Shown piece after piece: positions 5,594 to 6,965 of a stretch of DNA of 6,965 nucleotides. The stretch is from NCBI GenBank assembly GCA_964616015.1, contig CAZTTC010000160.1, positions 1 through 6,965 of the forward strand, in the 5' to 3' direction. The notes beneath the pieces were generated by a model that worked only from the letters and a program-made list of their open reading frames with translations, did not search any database and was not told the origin of the DNA. Numbering within the stretch: the stretch's first letter is position 1; every line of letters begins with the position of its first letter. The position numbers and the translations under genes were made by a program. Origin of the DNA: Methylibium sp964616015. GTDB lineage: Bacteria > Pseudomonadota > Gammaproteobacteria > Burkholderiales > Burkholderiaceae_C.

Positions 5594-6466
5594 ATGGACC
5601 TGAATGCCGAACAGCTGGCGCGCTTCGAGCGCGACGGCTACCTGTTCTTCCCCGGCCTCTTCACGCCGGACGAGGTGAAGACGCTGACCGACGAGGTGCC
5701 GCGCCTGTACGCGATGGACCGGCCCGAGAACGTGCGCGAGAAAGGCAGCCGTGCCGTCCGCACCAACTTCGCGGCCCATCTGTACAGCGCAGCCTTCGCG
5801 CGGCTGTCGCGCCACCCGCGGATGATCCGGCCGGTCGAGCAGATGTTCGGCGAAAAGCTCTACATGCACCAGTTCAAGATCAACGGCAAGCAGGCCTTCG
5901 ACGGCGACGTCTGGCAATGGCACCAGGACTACGGCACCTGGCTCAACGACGACTTGATGCCCACGCCGCGCGCGATGAACGTCGCGATCTTCCTGGACGA
6001 GGTCAACCAGTTCAACGGCCCGCTGATGTTCATCCCCGGCAGCCACAAGCTCGGCGCGCTGCCGGCCGGCCATGACCTGACGACGACCAGCTACCCGCTG
6101 TGGACCATCGACAAGGACGCGATCGCCACGCTCGTCGCCCAGGCCGGTGGCCGCGACGGCGGCATCGTGTCGCCGCAGGGCCCGGCCGGTTCGATGATCA
6201 TGTTCCATTCCTGCCTCGTGCACGCGAGCAGCAGCAACCTCAGCCCCTGGCACCGCGTGAGCGTGTACCTCAGCCTGTGCGCGGTGTCCAACCACATCCG
6301 CCGCCACAAGCGCGTGGAGTACATCGCGCACCGCGACTTCACGCCCATCGAGGTTCTGCCCGACGACTGCCTGCTTGAGGCCTACCCGGTGGACCTGCCC
6401 TGGCAGGGCGGCACGCCGGCGTCGGCGCTGGTGACCTCGCTCGACGAACTGAAGGACGTGGCATGA
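5594..6466 (+). CDS. Phytanoyl-CoA dioxygenase (PhyH) family, ectoine-hydroxylase-like Fe(II)/2-oxoglutarate oxygenase
   Basis: This 290-aa cytoplasmic enzyme should hydroxylate a small substrate using O2 and 2-oxoglutarate, giving succinate and CO2. The iron triad is visible as H110 and D112 in WQWHQDYGTW, and H210 in LVHASSSN. R221 in SPWHR, eleven residues after H210, is the 2-oxoglutarate anchor; EctD has the same spacing (H248/R259). The NGPLMFIPGSHK block (141-152) is typical of the family. The stretch 107-124 closely tracks the ectoine hydroxylase signature WHSDFETWHxEDGMP, with changes: Q for S, YG for FE, L for H, and W for the leading F. No ectABC genes are visible, so ectoine may not be the substrate; related enzymes hydroxylate amino acids and other small molecules. 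It starts 31 bp after the E1-like gene and its stop overlaps the next start as ATGA. Family assignment is firm, substrate unknown. Confidence 0.9.
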   Translation: MDLNAEQLARFERDGYLFFPGLFTPDEVKTLTDEVPRLYAMDRPENVREKGSRAVRTNFAAHLYSAAFARLSRHPRMIRPVEQMFGEKLYMHQFKINGKQAFDGDVWQWHQDYGTWLNDDLMPTPRAMNVAIFLDEVNQFNGPLMFIPGSHKLGALPAGHDLTTTSYPLWTIDKDAIATLVAQAGGRDGGIVSPQGPAGSMIMFHSCLVHASSSNLSPWHRVSVYLSLCAVSNHIRRHKRVEYIAHRDFTPIEVLPDDCLLEAYPVDLPWQGGTPASALVTSLDELKDVA

Positions 6467-6965
6467 ACCTGCACAGGATGCTCCAGTCGCGCCAGGCCGA
6501 CGGTCGGCCGCTGCGCGTCGCGTTGATCGGCGCCGGCAAGTTCGGATCGATGTACCTCAGCCAGGCGCGTCGCACGCCCGGCATCCACCTCGTCGCGGTC
6601 TGCGACCTGAGCCCGGCGCGCGCGAAGCAGGCGCTGCTGTCGGTCGGCTGGGAGGCCGAGCGCCTGGGCGCGCGCTCGCTGGCCGACGCGCACCAGCACG
6701 GCAGCACCTACCTGACCGACGACACGCCCGCGGTCATCGCCAGCGACGCGGTCGAGATCGTCATCGACGCGACCGGCTCGCCGTCGGCCGGCATCGCCCA
6801 CGTGCTGGCCTGCTGCCGGCACGGCAAGCACATCGTCATGGTCAACGTCGAGGCCGACGCGCTCGCCGGCCCGCTGCTGGCCCAGAAGGCGCGCGAGGCC
6901 GGCATCGTCTACTCGCTGGCCTACGGCGACCAGCCGGCGCTGATCTGCGAGATGGTCGACTGGGC
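6463..6965 (+). CDS. Homoserine-dehydrogenase-like NAD(P) oxidoreductase (SAF-domain / COG4091 type), 5' part only
   Basis: The first 167 residues of a Rossmann-fold oxidoreductase, cut by the right edge. The dinucleotide motif is LIGAGKFG (21-28) after a short leader. An acidic residue ending the second strand (VAVCDLS, D48) hints at NAD preference. IDATGSP (101-107) and the segment YSLAYGDQPAL (150-160) are characteristic of the predicted homoserine dehydrogenases that carry a C-terminal SAF domain (COG4091); full proteins are usually about 430-460 aa, so well over half is missing and the SAF domain is not seen. True homoserine dehydrogenase activity is doubtful for this group. One member, Brucella DRL, is a second type of DXP reductoisomerase (established knowledge, from memory), while most have unknown roles. 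The ATG overlaps the dioxygenase stop by four bases and AAGGA (6452-6456) lies six bases before it, so the two are probably coupled. A Gfo/Idh/MocA-type oxidoreductase is the main alternative. Confidence 0.85.
   Translation, partial: MNLHRMLQSRQADGRPLRVALIGAGKFGSMYLSQARRTPGIHLVAVCDLSPARAKQALLSVGWEAERLGARSLADAHQHGSTYLTDDTPAVIASDAVEIVIDATGSPSAGIAHVLACCRHGKHIVMVNVEADALAGPLLAQKAREAGIVYSLAYGDQPALICEMVDW

Overview
The window is very GC-rich (about 70% by eye) and densely coding, with codons ending in G or C throughout. The metK N-terminus, the tandem pair of LpxL-type acyltransferases divergent from it and the base composition all suggest a betaproteobacterium of the order Burkholderiales, probably the Leptothrix/Rubrivivax/Ideonella-type part of it. 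This taxonomic call is inference from gene content and protein similarity recalled from memory; no search was run.

Layout. Positions 1-760 (minus strand) hold the first two thirds of S-adenosylmethionine synthetase (metK), cut by the left edge. Positions 761-935 are a divergent intergenic region with several small inverted repeats. From 936 everything is on the plus strand. Two lipid A-type lauroyl/myristoyl acyltransferase genes (936-1946 and 1946-2815) are joined by a TGATG stop/start overlap. The first carries an odd Gly/Asp-rich C-terminal tail, and the DNA for that tail also supplies the ribosome binding site of the second. After an 83-bp gap comes a tight three-gene cluster: a stand-alone pyruvate dehydrogenase E1 of the homodimeric AceE/MdeB type (2899-5562), an ectoine-hydroxylase-like Fe(II)/2-oxoglutarate dioxygenase of the PhyH family (5594-6466), and a homoserine-dehydrogenase-like/SAF-domain NAD(P) oxidoreductase (6463 to the right edge, incomplete).

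How the genes relate. The left half looks like core genome: SAM synthesis plus outer-membrane lipid A acylation. The right half looks like an accessory biosynthetic or catabolic operon: a thiamine-diphosphate enzyme acting on a 2-oxo acid, a hydroxylase and a dehydrogenase or reductoisomerase. The last two genes overlap by four bases (ATGA) and are probably translationally coupled. No E2 or E3 subunit lies beside the E1-like gene, and no ectoine synthesis genes lie beside the hydroxylase, so both are out of their usual setting. The three-gene combination is the most interesting thing here. Its substrate cannot be read from the window. I saw no tRNA, rRNA, CRISPR array, insertion sequence or convincing rho-independent terminator.
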